64,000 nucleotides of DNA from Apostichopus japonicus (lineage: Eukaryota; Echinodermata; Holothuroidea; Aspidochirotida; Stichopodidae). The stretch lies in assembly GCF_037975245.1 (NCBI RefSeq), contig NC_092580.1:2323501-2387500 (forward strand), in the 5' to 3' direction. The translations under genes were made by a program, and so were the position numbers. Shown one piece after another: positions 1 through 14,500 of this stretch. Below the pieces are notes generated by a model. It was not told the DNA's origin. It saw only the letters and a list, made by a program, of their open reading frames with translations, and searched no databases. Each line of letters opens with the position of its first letter. The stretch's first letter is position 1.

Positions 1-3000
1 GTTACCAGTTAACAAGTTGATTCGCTCAACAAAAGTTTTCTAGATGATATTATAACTTGGTTTAGGAAATTGCAGCCTCTGAAAATTAATTTCGCATTCA
101 CTGCATCTGCAGCAAACGTATAACTCAACAAATAACCTCTTGATGGTCAACCTCTTCTACGGTATCTACGCGGTTTCCAAAACTGCCTCAATCCATCCCA
201 GAGAAACTTCGATATGACTAATGCTCCGAAAATAGGGAAAATATAAAGCAAGTAAGTCTCTTAAGGTTTTTAAAAATTTGTTGTTTGTTTGAGTTGAGAC
301 GAGAAATAAAACTCTGGAAGGGATAACTGATAAGTAGTACGAATTCCCTCTGAAATTACTTCATTTCAAGGCCATCAGCTCGGGGTGTGCTGATTTTGAA
401 AAGAGAAAAAAAAACACAACTTTCTTACTGGATTCGCCGAAGGTCAATTCTTTCACAACTTAAAATTTCACTGGAAATGGTTCCAACGTTCTCTGACGTT
501 GGGAGGGGGGCGGGGGGGGGGGTATGTTCAGAGACGTGACATGGCTTTTCTCCAAATTCATTCCATTATGAGGAATTTTAAATCAAGGAAATTCTTGTAC
601 CAAGAAATAACATAGCCTCCAATATAAAGTTTGCGCGTTAATAAATGTAAAAGCAGAAAATTTGGGCAAAAAGGATGAATTAATAACGTACGTCAATGGC
701 CTACGGGATGGGGTAAATATGATTATTGTGACGTAAATGAAAGAAAATCTGAAATTTCATGTATTCATATATAAATCAGTCATCATTAATGTGGAAAGAG
801 CACTCATTTGTTTGATTCTGAATCACCCTGAAGAAAACATCATACCCTCTTTCTATAGTGCAAAAGCTTTTCTGGCCGTTTATCGCGAAATCACCTATAG
901 TTTACCTTCAGATATCAACAGTATGCCCACTGGATGGCCCGCAGAGTGTAAGCCAATGTATAATATATCTTTTACCCTATCGCTTATATCATTTGCTATC
1001 AGCTAAATATGGGACTAAGCCAAATATTCCAAGTAAGAATAATTAAATTTAAAGAAATATATAGAAAATAAACAAAATAAATGAAAAGCCCTGGTATCAG
1101 TGGTATACAAGTAGTTCATATTCTGCTGATTGTATACTTTGATTATTTTCGTTTTCTTTAAGAACCAAAAACGTTCTCAGAAACCGCGATTTGGCCAGAT
1201 CTCAGCCCTGTAGACTACATCTAGACGTTATAGCGCCACCTATTTGATTTGTCACAGTACAGTAGTATAACCAAATAGAAAAAAATGTCACAAGTTGGTG
1301 AGGCTGAACATTTTCAATTTTTTTGAGATTTCGAAACAATATGGTAAACTTTATATTTCGTAATAATTTAAGAAAGTATGAAAGTTTTGTTGATGTCATA
1401 ACGGCGAATTGGTCAGGGCGCGATTAATACACCTTAAATCCTAATTCTTAATGATATCTCTGGACTTTTTAGGCATTCGGGCGAGAAATGATCGATACTT
1501 ATGCAAGGTAAGCGGTTTCTTCTGGTTGACAAGCAGATTCTTCATTTGTAATGGTTGCAAATATTTGCTTAGACTTAAATGGTGTTTTTTTTTAAATTTT
1601 ATTTTAAGGGTATATGCCTTGGCCATTTGCAGAGCTGTATCTGCTCAATGAATCCATGGTTTCTCTTTTTCATTAACACTGGGTGTTTGTCTTTGACAGA
1701 ATAATGGAGGCAGGAGTGAGATAGGTATAACACAAATGTCTTTATACTTCGTATATGCGCCTGAAGTATGTAGTACTTTTCATCGGCACTGTTCATCTTT
1801 GGAAATGTTTGTTTTTATCTCGATGAAACTTACGTTTAATAACAAAACGTTAAAAAAAGAACATGGCAATTTGCTTAGGTTTCTGAGAATGGCGCAAGGA
1901 AAATATAATTTGAAATGACAAATTGGGGAAGGGGTTCCTATATTCTGCCATGAGCTTTGAGTGTAATTAGTCGTGAACCGTGCGGAGGGATAACACGGTG
2001 AACAAAATCAATAGCTAAGAACTATTGATCAAAACTAATTTGATGCCATTTTGGCAAGGCAAATTCAAATCGTTTATTGTGATCTTAAAAAACAGCTATA
2101 AGCGATCAACTTGATGACGAAATTTAGCTTTAGTTGTGGGGCTCCGATAGGTTGAAGTTAACGCAGAATAATTTACTGTCAATGGAGAAGGGTTGCGCCA
2201 ACAATCGGTTGGTTAATGTGACTGGATTCTGATAACAAGTTGCGGTTATTCAGAGGTTCATTTGAATAAATTCTCCGTTAGTGTATCCACTGTTTGCCCC
2301 AGTATATGTATAGAACCGCTGATCTACGTCATTCGATTCATGCCTGGAAAAAATGGTCCACGCGGTGGCTTCGCGGACAGTTCGAGATGCAAATGGTTTA
2401 ATGGGTCAAATGAGTGCGCGTGTTACTTGAATACTAGAAGGTCTTTGTCAGAAATGGCTGAGGGATAGCTGGCAATCTCATCACTTTGTGAGGCCTAACT
2501 CTCTTCTCTTGTGGGCATTTTTATGTTCACATTTACCTACTCCGAGACAGACTCAAAGCGGCCTTCTTCTTAGAAAGAGGCTGCTACAACATTGCACGTT
2601 TTAGTTATGTCTTCGTCGAGTTTTAATGCTTCAGGAAATAGTTTGATTGTTTGTGGTTTGGCAAAGTTAGGGTGACAGTTTACAGAGACCTCTGCAGAAA
2701 CGTGACATTTCTGGCAACAATGTATACAGAGGGAATGAATGGTTAACGCCTGTACTCTGTGTACGTAAGTATGGAAGTCAGTCTTAACGATGGTGAAGTT
2801 TTGGTTGTTAAAAAAAGTGCCAAACGATAGCTAAATATAATATTTCACCCCCATAAATACTGAAAAAAACACGATGAAGAACTAGCTGATCGCAAAAAAG
2901 AAACATATAAAGAGGTTCAAATTTAGTTTAACAGGGAGGTGTGTGGCCCTGAGGTCATTAATGTCTACAATGACTACCATGTAGAGGGTGTGGTGGTTCT

Positions 3001-3318
3001 CTCCGAAGAGAAAAATTAGACGTCATTTGCTGCATAGTGGTGCATAGTGAGGCATATTTAGGCTATACATTCGGTTTCAACACCCCACACCCACCCTTAT
3101 CCTTGATTTTACTTAACATGTTTGATGCAGTTGTTCCTGATAACTATCATGTGCATAAAGCATTGTGTCATGATGTTTATAGGTGTAGGCTAAACTAGAC
3201 AGCAATACGTTTCACGTCTCTTAGTAGGATGCATAGTATCATAGTACATACTAATGAATATCTGGAAAGGACGCAATCTGTATACCTGTATAGCTATCAT
3301 GTTGGTCTATTAAAGCAT
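1..3318. other. Gene-free AT-rich DNA
   Basis: I see no credible exon here. The open frames are short, lack family motifs and lack flanking splice signals. A poly-G tract lies near 505-523. There is no tandem array or clear transposon end. Confidence 0.5.
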
Positions 3319-5586
<2,268 letters not shown>

Positions 5587-6374
5587 TGTGTGAGTGTGTG
5601 TAGACTTGATACACTGATAGAAAATAATTCATTAGACCGTTAATAAAATGGCATAGAGACGATCACTAAAACAAGAGAAACTAGGAGAATGTTATTTTTG
5701 GACGGAAGCCTCCGATCGACTTGTTTTTGCTGATTAGTTATTCAGTCTCGTGGCCATATTTATTCTCATATACGTTACTCGGATCAGCAGAGTAGTATTA
5801 ATGCTTCTGTGGATCACTTTCTTAGGTTTGTTTAAGGAGAGACTTTTAGCAAAGCATACTCTACCTACTTCCTGCAGCGGAATTATCGATCGAATTAAAC
5901 TTACCAACCGTTCTTTCCTTCTTTCCTTTTTGCCTTCATTTTACTTATTTCGGGTTATGATCATGGTCAATTAATCCTAATTGTATGCTATCAGTGTAAA
6001 CAGCCACCAATTTGCATGTTTCTTGCCGAGTCACTTTCGTGTGCCTTACGGCAATGCATTTGTTTCTTCTATATTAGTTGAATCAATTGGCCCCATTACC
6101 ATCCATGTGCGTGCTATTCAGAGTCTGCACATATCTGGCAAGGTTTATGCAAATTTCACAACGCCTTAATTTATTTTACTATAGCTTAGCCGCATAGCTA
6201 TGGAGTTAAAGTTATATTTACTTGGGGGGGGGGGGGTGGGGGCTACCAAAATTAACAATGAAAGGTGACTTTCATGTTTATTCCTATGTTTATTCATTTT
6301 GTAATATCAACACTAAGGTACTGATAAATAATCTTTTAGCAATGTATATGAAGTAACGATAATGCTTCTTGAAA

Positions 6375-6376
<2 letters not shown>

Positions 6377-6440
<64 letters not shown>
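6377..6440. repeat. (TA)n microsatellite
   Basis: An uninterrupted TA run of about 64 bp. It lies immediately outside the left arm of the larger palindrome at 6447-6712. Confidence 0.9.
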
Positions 6441-6445
<5 letters not shown>

Positions 6446-6446
6446 T

Positions 6447-6478
6447 GTAAAATAGCAAAGACAAGTGACGAAATATCA

Positions 6479-6537
<59 letters not shown>

Positions 6538-6587
6538 GGCTTCATATATATACATATATGTAGGCTATATATATATATATAGCCTAC

Positions 6588-6682
<95 letters not shown>

Positions 6683-6712
6683 ATATTTCGTCACTTGTCT
6701 TTGCTATGTTAC
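6447..6712. repeat. Foldback element: 34-bp inverted arms enclosing nested (TA)n hairpins
   Basis: Left arm 6447-6480 and right arm 6679-6712 are reverse complements at 33 of 34 positions (core AGCAAAGACAAGTGACG). The interior is mostly TA but contains a second unique palindrome at about 6561-6588, with GTAGGC and GCCTAC separated by TA repeats, so hairpins are nested. This resembles a foldback/MITE or palindromic AT-rich repeat. I see no target-site duplication because the flanks are themselves AT-rich. Confidence 0.85.
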
Positions 6713-8520
6713 TCCAAGATTAAATTCAAACCGAGTATATAATACATATTAACAAAACGTATTAGAGAAATATTCTTTTACAGATTAAATTACTACCTCC
6801 ATTTGAGTTCTTCCTCTGTCCCCCCGCTATAATATTATTAGTATTCGATGACATAGAATCAATTCGGTAGCCTGGATGTTTTGTTTTTTCTATTCACTAT
6901 GCTGTTAATCTATGAATATTCATTATTCCTTACGATCTGCCGTATGTTCTTTATTTTAAGCCAGGAAACATGCAGGCAGACATTCTGAAAGTAAAATTTA
7001 AAAAAAATATATATATATTTTTGCCTTTTATAGACTAAAAAATAGAAAGATTTGAAGGTGTAAACGATTCAGTCCCTTGCGATAAAAACCCATTACAGCG
7101 AATAACTTTATCGCCTGGGGATTATAACACCGAACATCTTTCATGACAGTTGAGTTGCCAAGCAAATTATGGACGTCCCTAGGACGAAAAACCCGGGGAT
7201 CCTTTGAAACAATCTAGCAACACTCGAAATTATATGAAAAACATTTTGAATTACGGCTTAGGCAAAACAAATGAACTGCCGAATTAGCGAATCAATTTGA
7301 ATATGAAACAAGTGGAGAATTTTCACACATATTTACGTTTTATATGGTAGAGTCTGTAAAGTGGAATGATAAGTTTCTACATATAGATAACTAATTTCAT
7401 ATTCCTTGTTGATATATAAATTCGACAAATAATGATATGAGTAATGTGTTCCAAACCTTTTACCCAATATTAAGATGGGACAAATTACTCTTTTTTTTTA
7501 ATCATGAAGAACAGTTTTCGAATGCCGACAAGCGTCTGTATGAACCACTATAGAATTACAGTTTTAGTTTATTATGATTAATTTGACTTTATGTTAATAA
7601 GTCGAGTACTCCTAAATCGATAAGTTTTAAATATTTTTGGAAAGTTAGTTCTTATAAATTAATTAAAATGTTGAGACTTCTATAATTGTCTCCTTCACCA
7701 TGATCATGATTTGTTAACATTATCATATAATTCATATATATTCATATAATTCATACAATTCATATATATTCATATAATTCGTATATATTCATTTAATTCA
7801 TATATATATTCATATATATTCATATAATTCATATGTATTCATCATTTTACCGTGCATTGCCATGTGACTAGTTTAGGGGAAGACTCCATTAAAACTTAAA
7901 AGGTTTACAAAACATATTTAGGACACATGCTTAACACACATTTACAGGTGGATTAAATATTCTCAAGATAACTTAAGTGTGCAAATGAATTTACCTATTA
8001 AACTCAAGATAATCTGAAGATTTATAAGTTTTTAAGAGTCTTTGCATATAGTCTGTTAACAGTAACGATCAATGTTGTATGGAATATTGAAAATAGAAGC
8101 CCAACCTAAGTTTAACCTTTTTGAGGAAAAAAAAAACAATGTTGCACTGAACACTTTAGTGTTGGAGGGCCTCAGTTCCAAGGCAAGACTGTGGTAATTG
8201 CATCAATAATTAATTAACCAGGGACTTGTCATCAAACAGGACGCAGAAATGAGACAGCTCTTCTTCAAGTGCTCTTATTAGTTTGTGAGAAACGTAGAGG
8301 TGCTTTTAACCGTGATAATATTCAATTTAATATATAAGTTACGTATTTTAAAATTGCACGATTTCATGTAGTGACCTAATTTCTAAATATAAGACAAATA
8401 CTAATTTGCTTCCATAAAAAAGAGCATGAAACTTGAGTATGCGAGTATAGCTTATTGTATGAGTTGTCTACACTGTCATAAAAAACGCTGCTCTGTTGGA
8501 GGTTTATTAAAAGTGTGTTT
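6713..8520. other. Gene-free segment with degenerate AT repeat
   Basis: No exon is recognisable. At about 7725-7850 a degenerate array of ATTCATATA-type units repeats roughly ten times. The remainder is unstructured to the eye. Confidence 0.45.
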
Positions 8521-8524
8521 TTAA

Positions 8525-8874
8525 CAAACACAAGCATACGAACAAGCATAACACGAGAACAAGAATAAGTACAGACAATATAGCAAGATAATTAACAAGA
8601 ACAGGTACAGGCACATGTAGATGTAGATGTAACATCACAAACACAAACACAATCATACGAACAAGCACAACACTAGAACAAGAACAAGTACAGACAATAT
8701 AGCAAGATAATTAACAAGAACAGGTACAGGCACATGTAGATGTAACATCACAAACACAAACACAATCATACGAACAAGCACAACACTAGAACAAGAACAA
8801 GTACAGACAATATAGCAAGATAATTAACAAGAACAGGTACAGGTACAAGCAGATGTAACATCACAAACACAAGC
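8525..8874. repeat. Tandem satellite, about 115-bp unit, at least three units
   Basis: The landmark CATACGAACAAGC recurs at 8535, 8654 and 8767, giving unit lengths of 119 and 113 bp. The 119-bp unit has a duplicated AGATGT. Units are nearly identical and purine/A-C rich. A fourth unit resumes at about 9063-9130, after a transposon insertion. The high identity between units implies recent duplication. Confidence 0.9.
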
Positions 8875-9062
8875 CAGGCGCGTAGCCAGGGGGCGAAGGG
8901 GGCATATTTTTTGGTATGTTTTTATGATATCGCTAGTAATTTCAAGCTTAGATGCCACTTACAAGGCCTGGGATGTGCCATTTCCAGCGATCTGGGAGGC
9001 ATTTTCAGCCAAAATTTTCTTTTGCTCGCCCCTCCCTTGGCAAATTCCTGGCTACGCGCCTG
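8875..9062. mobile_element. hAT-like MITE (188 bp) inserted in satellite
   Basis: The element starts and ends with perfect 16-bp terminal inverted repeats, CAGGCGCGTAGCCAGG at 8875-8890 and its reverse complement at 9047-9062. It is flanked by the 8-bp direct repeat ACACAAGC at 8867-8874 and 9063-9070. An 8-bp duplication with CAG-type ends is the hallmark of the hAT superfamily. It has no coding capacity, so it is a non-autonomous copy. It interrupts the satellite unit, which resumes exactly after the duplication, so the insertion post-dates the array. Confidence 0.85.
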
Positions 9063-11400
9063 ACACAAGCATACGAACAAGCAAAAACACGAGAACAAGA
9101 ATAAGCATAGACAATGTATCACATATAACAAAATAGAATCGGTACAGGGGCACAAGTACAAAATCGTAAAAAATAAGCGCATGTGTAAGCGTAAGCGTAA
9201 ACGCAAATAGAAGAACAAGCGCAAACAAAAGACAAAGGCAAGAACAAGAATTAACATGTGCAAAGATAGAGATACTGCTTCTCATACTGATGAGATAAGA
9301 TCATTGTGTGGTTGATAAACGAATGGTCGGGCTGTTGTGATACCTAACATCTGATAACTTTGTGCATTAACTTGTAGTTGTACTTTGCGGGAACATACTG
9401 TAGCTAATAACATCCCCAAACATCTCCGCCTCCCAATATATAGAGACGGGAACCTTTTCCTTTGATTCAGGAAGTGTTATACGGAATTTCAGACAATCGT
9501 GCCTGACGCGGCAATATGATTGAATACATTTATCCTACCATATGTCTACCCAATTAAGTTTACATAAGTCTTCATTTGAAGACTTCAACTAACATCTATC
9601 AAAACTATACCAGCTGGAATATTCATTTCCTGATCAATCTTTGATGGTATATTCGAAATATGTCAACACAACAACTCACTGTTCCATCATCCAATGCACA
9701 ATGTTATTCATCTTTCTAGCATCTCTTGTATGGTACTTTTTTGACTCAGCGTTTTATTGATGTCAGCGAATTAGGCCTCACACTTTAGAAGAATGGTCAT
9801 AGGGTATCCCACCTTGTCAACGGGGTTGAACTTTGAACCTCCAGTGGACGCTACTTAGAACTTAGTTGCGAATCCTGTGTTCTTTCTCAAGCTGCTATAT
9901 TCTCTTCTCTTGGTTACATTACGATACTGACTGACTGACGTAGTTTGCTAGAACAGTGTTCGATACAGACAGATTGATTTATGCGTACATCTTATTTGCA
10001 TCAGCTGCAGATGAATATCAAAGACTACAACGTACTCTACAGTTAGAATGAACATTAGATGAAGTACCGAGAGGCGACAACAAATGATATCGAGATGTCT
10101 GGAATTAATAGGATGGTATCGTGTTAGGATTATACAGCTAGGAGTATATGCCTACTACTACTATATGTATGAGAAACATTATCTGTGACTCAGTATAGGG
10201 ATTCCAAACATCAACCAGTGGAAAGACAAATCTCCATACTTAGACGAATCTCATTCAGTAAATCAAGAGAGGGACACGTTCTTAAATGGCGCCACGTGCC
10301 TGGGAAGAACAGTGACAGTTTGACTATAGTGTACACATAACTATATATAGTCTTTAACGGTGACTGTAACAGGTAATTAGTGATCTTATATACAGTATAG
10401 ACTACTTCCCATTCATATTTATTGTCCTGAATCATCAGCAAACGTATAGTAGATTCACTGTAGTAACTTCCTCTTGAATTTTACAATAAAGCTGGCAACA
10501 AGTTTCACATACATTTGATGTAAATATATTTCGTTCTGTCTAAAATTGCATAACATATGTGTGAAACTAATTTGAAAATAACATATGTGAAAATAACATG
10601 TGAACACATGTTAACATGTGAACGCATGTGAACACTATGTGAGAATAACATATGTGAAAGAATATAAGTCACTAGTGGAATTATCGTCTTTCAAACAATG
10701 AAACAGAAAATCACAACGGATCATAAAAATGTTCTTTGCGCTATATGGTATCGCACAAAGACACAGTGGCGTTACTGTTGGGGGGGGGGGGGGCTGATAC
10801 CCCAAATATTCCGTGCCCTGTTACTCCCCCCCCCCCGTCGTAAAAATGTCATGTACAACCTAAAAGTAGGCGGGAAGATACAGATCCCTTTGCCTTGTAA
10901 AAATTGTTTAATTAATACTTACAATTGCATTTCGTACAATAACTTAACTCATGTTTTGGTTTATTTCAGTTATAATGTTAATGTGCAACACAATATGAGT
11001 GTAGGCCTAGTTGGTTCCTGTGCCATGGTTGATGCACTATCTATTATACACGCCTGGATTAAACATGTTTCCTATCCTCTTCATGTAATGTACCCTACAA
11101 AGGCCTCACCATCGATATCGACAGTTGACATTAATTTAACGTACTGAACTCTCGTGAAATCGATCTTCGCGAATAAACAAATGAACCACTCACACCACTG
11201 TACATAAATTATAGTATATTTTATAGTTATTTTGATACATGTTGTAAATGTTAATCGTGATCTGTTTGAAAATTTCTTACAAATGGTGCGACCTATATAC
11301 AATTTTCAACAGGATAACACCATCAAATTAGCTGGTATTGTCAACTGCTTAAACAGGCTTAACAAAGGAGGGGGAGGGGAGGGTAGGGGGAGGGGAAGGG
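9063..11400. other. Truncated satellite unit then gene-free DNA
   Basis: A partial fourth satellite unit runs to about 9130 and is followed by a purine-rich stretch to 9260. At about 10570-10660 a short motif (AACATATGTGAA) repeats imperfectly about six times. Poly-G and poly-C tracts lie at 10780-10794 and 10826-10836. I find no exon. Confidence 0.45.
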
Positions 11401-11411
11401 AGGGGAGGGGA
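11365..11411 (+). other. G-rich tract with G-quadruplex potential
   Basis: At least eight consecutive runs of three or more guanines, separated by one or two bases, on the + strand. This meets the usual four-G-run criterion many times over. It borders the inverted repeat at 11415-11576. Whether it folds in vivo is unknown. Confidence 0.6.
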
Positions 11412-11414
11412 TAT

Positions 11415-11576
11415 GGATAGGTAACACCAAGATCTGTGTGTGCGTGGGGGTGGGGAGCTGAATATGGGCAACGCAAACCGGCAGTAAACAAAACTTTTAA
11501 GATACACTCTTATAGTCTATAGACGTATTTAGCCCCCCCCCCCCCATGCACACACAGATCTTGGTGTTACCTGTCC
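11415..11576. repeat. Imperfect inverted repeat (about 45-bp arms) with G-rich inner ends
   Basis: The arm at 11415-11459 and the arm at 11531-11576 are reverse complements apart from a few mismatches; both contain AGGTAACACCAAGATCTGTG or its complement. The inner ends are poly-G/poly-C followed by AGCT and AGC. The loop is about 70 bp. It is probably a small foldback transposon remnant. Confidence 0.75.
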
Positions 11577-14500
11577 ACCCCTCCCACTACTGCGGATCTT
11601 TAACCTTCTTATTCTTGACCATTTGCATCACTTCTTCTTTTATACATTGATTTCATCGCAAAGATCTGTTTATCGTTAATTTGTTTTTAGTATTAATATA
11701 AGAAAGCAGACGGTTGCTGGACCGAATTGCTAACGTCGCCGAAACAATCGTATAAAATAATGAAGCTACTTATAATAAGTACTGAGTATACGATGTGGTT
11801 TAGAAGATATTTACATTATGGCAATTACAGTTATTTATAATAATCATGTCTCTTTATGATTACTAAATTCACTATTCCGTAATTAAAAACTTTATTTTAC
11901 ACAAATTGCAATCATTTTGAACGTAATTTTCTGTCTAATCCATTGAGAACGAGTGGGTACTAATTATCGCTGTTATTAACATTTATATTATAACTCCTAC
12001 GCGTTTCTGAAGGTGAAAAATAAATAGGCTGGGTATATTTACGAATTTAAAAGGGCATAGCACAGCGAAAGTTGAAAGCTTGCACAAGTTTATAGGACAG
12101 TTTGTGTATCGGAGATTCTAAGCTTGGGATAAATAGGCGTATGTTGAAAATAAAACTAAAAAACATTGACACATTCCATAGCTCTAAAATTATATATCTC
12201 AAAGCAAATATCATGATTGTAAATTATAATTTGATGAATTAACTAAAGAGAATAAGATGTCATTAATGTTTACAGATTCGATGTTCCTTTCGCGGAGGTT
12301 ATAACACTCAATTAATAATCATGAAGTTTAATCGTTCAGTTATTTGAATATAGAGAACAGATACATCAACTGACACATATTTTTTGAGACAATATTTCAC
12401 ATGACTGTGTAGATATATACGACATTGTACATGGGCGTTTGAAACCGCTACAAAGTAGAATCATAATTATATATCTGAACGCATCTTAAGCCACCGTGGA
12501 TCATGCAGATCTAACTGTAACAATTGAACGGGAGAGAGGGAGAACTTGTATCGTTGAATTTAATTTTAAACACAGATATTCATCAACAATTAAAGTTTTA
12601 GAAAATTAAGCTTCCTGAATGTCTATATTTTGACAATGAGGGTTTATTCAACAAAAGCATCGTTTATCACTAGGACGACCAAAGAAACATTGAATCGTTT
12701 GAGACAGCACATTTCACATTAAAGTTTTTTTTTTTTTACCATCGTGATTTGGAGTAGAATATTATAATTACAGCATGAATATTGTACAATATAGAAAACC
12801 AACAACTTCAAGATTTTCCAAAGATCTTCCTTATACAATTGTTAAAAACCAAAATGCTTTGCCGGTTGAAACAAATATGCAGTTTATTTGTTTTCAATGT
12901 CACTTCCAAACCAGTAACGCCGAACGGAGAAGCACGCTGTTAATTGCCAAGTTTATTTTTAGCATATTTTCCAGCATATTTTTCCTTCTAATTTGGTAAC
13001 TAGTGCCACGGCATAAATACAGTAATTAATATGTGAGCGAGGTGGAATGCGGTATGACGTCACAAGTACATTGTATGATTAATATTTGAATGTGAACCTA
13101 GTCGATATTTCTTTGAGAGGATATGTTTTGATGGTTCGTTGACTGGTTTCTTATGTGCTATATTATTTACTTTAAGCACAAAAATCAATGACTAATTTTA
13201 TTATCCCTTCCTTTTGGCGACATGACGTATACGAAGAATGTTTCATGAAGATGATACGCAGTGAGTTATATAGTTATATGCTGTTTTGCTGTATCATGTG
13301 GTTGATTTTTTACACACGATGGTATACGATACCTCTGATAGAATAAAAAATTAGGTTGGATGTGTTCAGTCAAGAATATTGTGGTCATGTTCCATCATTT
13401 TAGTGTAATGTATGCCATATTTTCATATGCTGTATTGAAAAAGAGTTAAAAGTGACTGGTTTACAAAAAAAAATATGTTTTAGTTGCTCTCCAATCTACA
13501 AGTCCACTATCGTAGAATGGACTCGTCTCATAACATTGCTAGTTGCAATTGGAACACGTCATCCATCGGACATGTATCACTTCACAAAGATATTTTGCTG
13601 AATCTAAGCAGTTGGGATTCACTTGATCTACACTTGATCTACACTTGATCTACACTTTGCTTGATCCACATATATAGTATGTGGTCAAGTTGCTGTTTTA
13701 TTTGACTTGTGACTTGCAATTAAAAGCAAATGACTTGTGACGTAACTTGACTTGAGAAAAATTAACTTGCAACTTTCCTTGGCTTGCAATCAAATCAAAT
13801 GACCCGTCACTTGACTTTCGATGAAATAAAATTGCGAAATTTGACTTGATTTGAAGGAACAAAAATGACTTGTTTACTTTACTTAACAAGAAATGACTTG
13901 GTTGCGCTTATTATAAGTAGTCTATTTACATTAAAGAAAGTACTAAAAGTCTAAAAATAATGGCCAAATATGTACGGGACAGAGAGCTACATCAGAGCTT
14001 TCAAAGTCAAATTCAATTTCTTCATATTCAGACTTTTTATCTTAAAATTTCGAGAAACCACTATAAACACTATACTTCAGACCGGTTCACTGAAAGTGAA
14101 TGAAGTTTATAAGTAATATGCATGTCAAAGGCACTGTTCACAGTGCGTGAATTAATATACCAGAGTGAAAGCTTTAGAGGCACCATCTAATCCTTGGCCC
14201 CGGGCCCCTAGTTAATTGTTACGCCATTGACACAGACCGTGTCATGTATTATGCAAACATAGACTTGCAGTTATGATCTTTTGGCTGATAGTCTTTGTAG
14301 CCAAATCCTGGGGGGGGGGGGGGCGGGGATCGGGACCTTGCTTGAATGAACCGCCGTAACCGCCTATTGCTATGTATCTTTGTATTTTGACGAAACCTTG
14401 AAGTCAGAAGAAATTATCGGCCTTGAAAATATTTCTCTTTTATTGGTTATGTACGAAAAATTTACCAAAGGAAGATATGTTCTTACGAAATTTAAAATAA

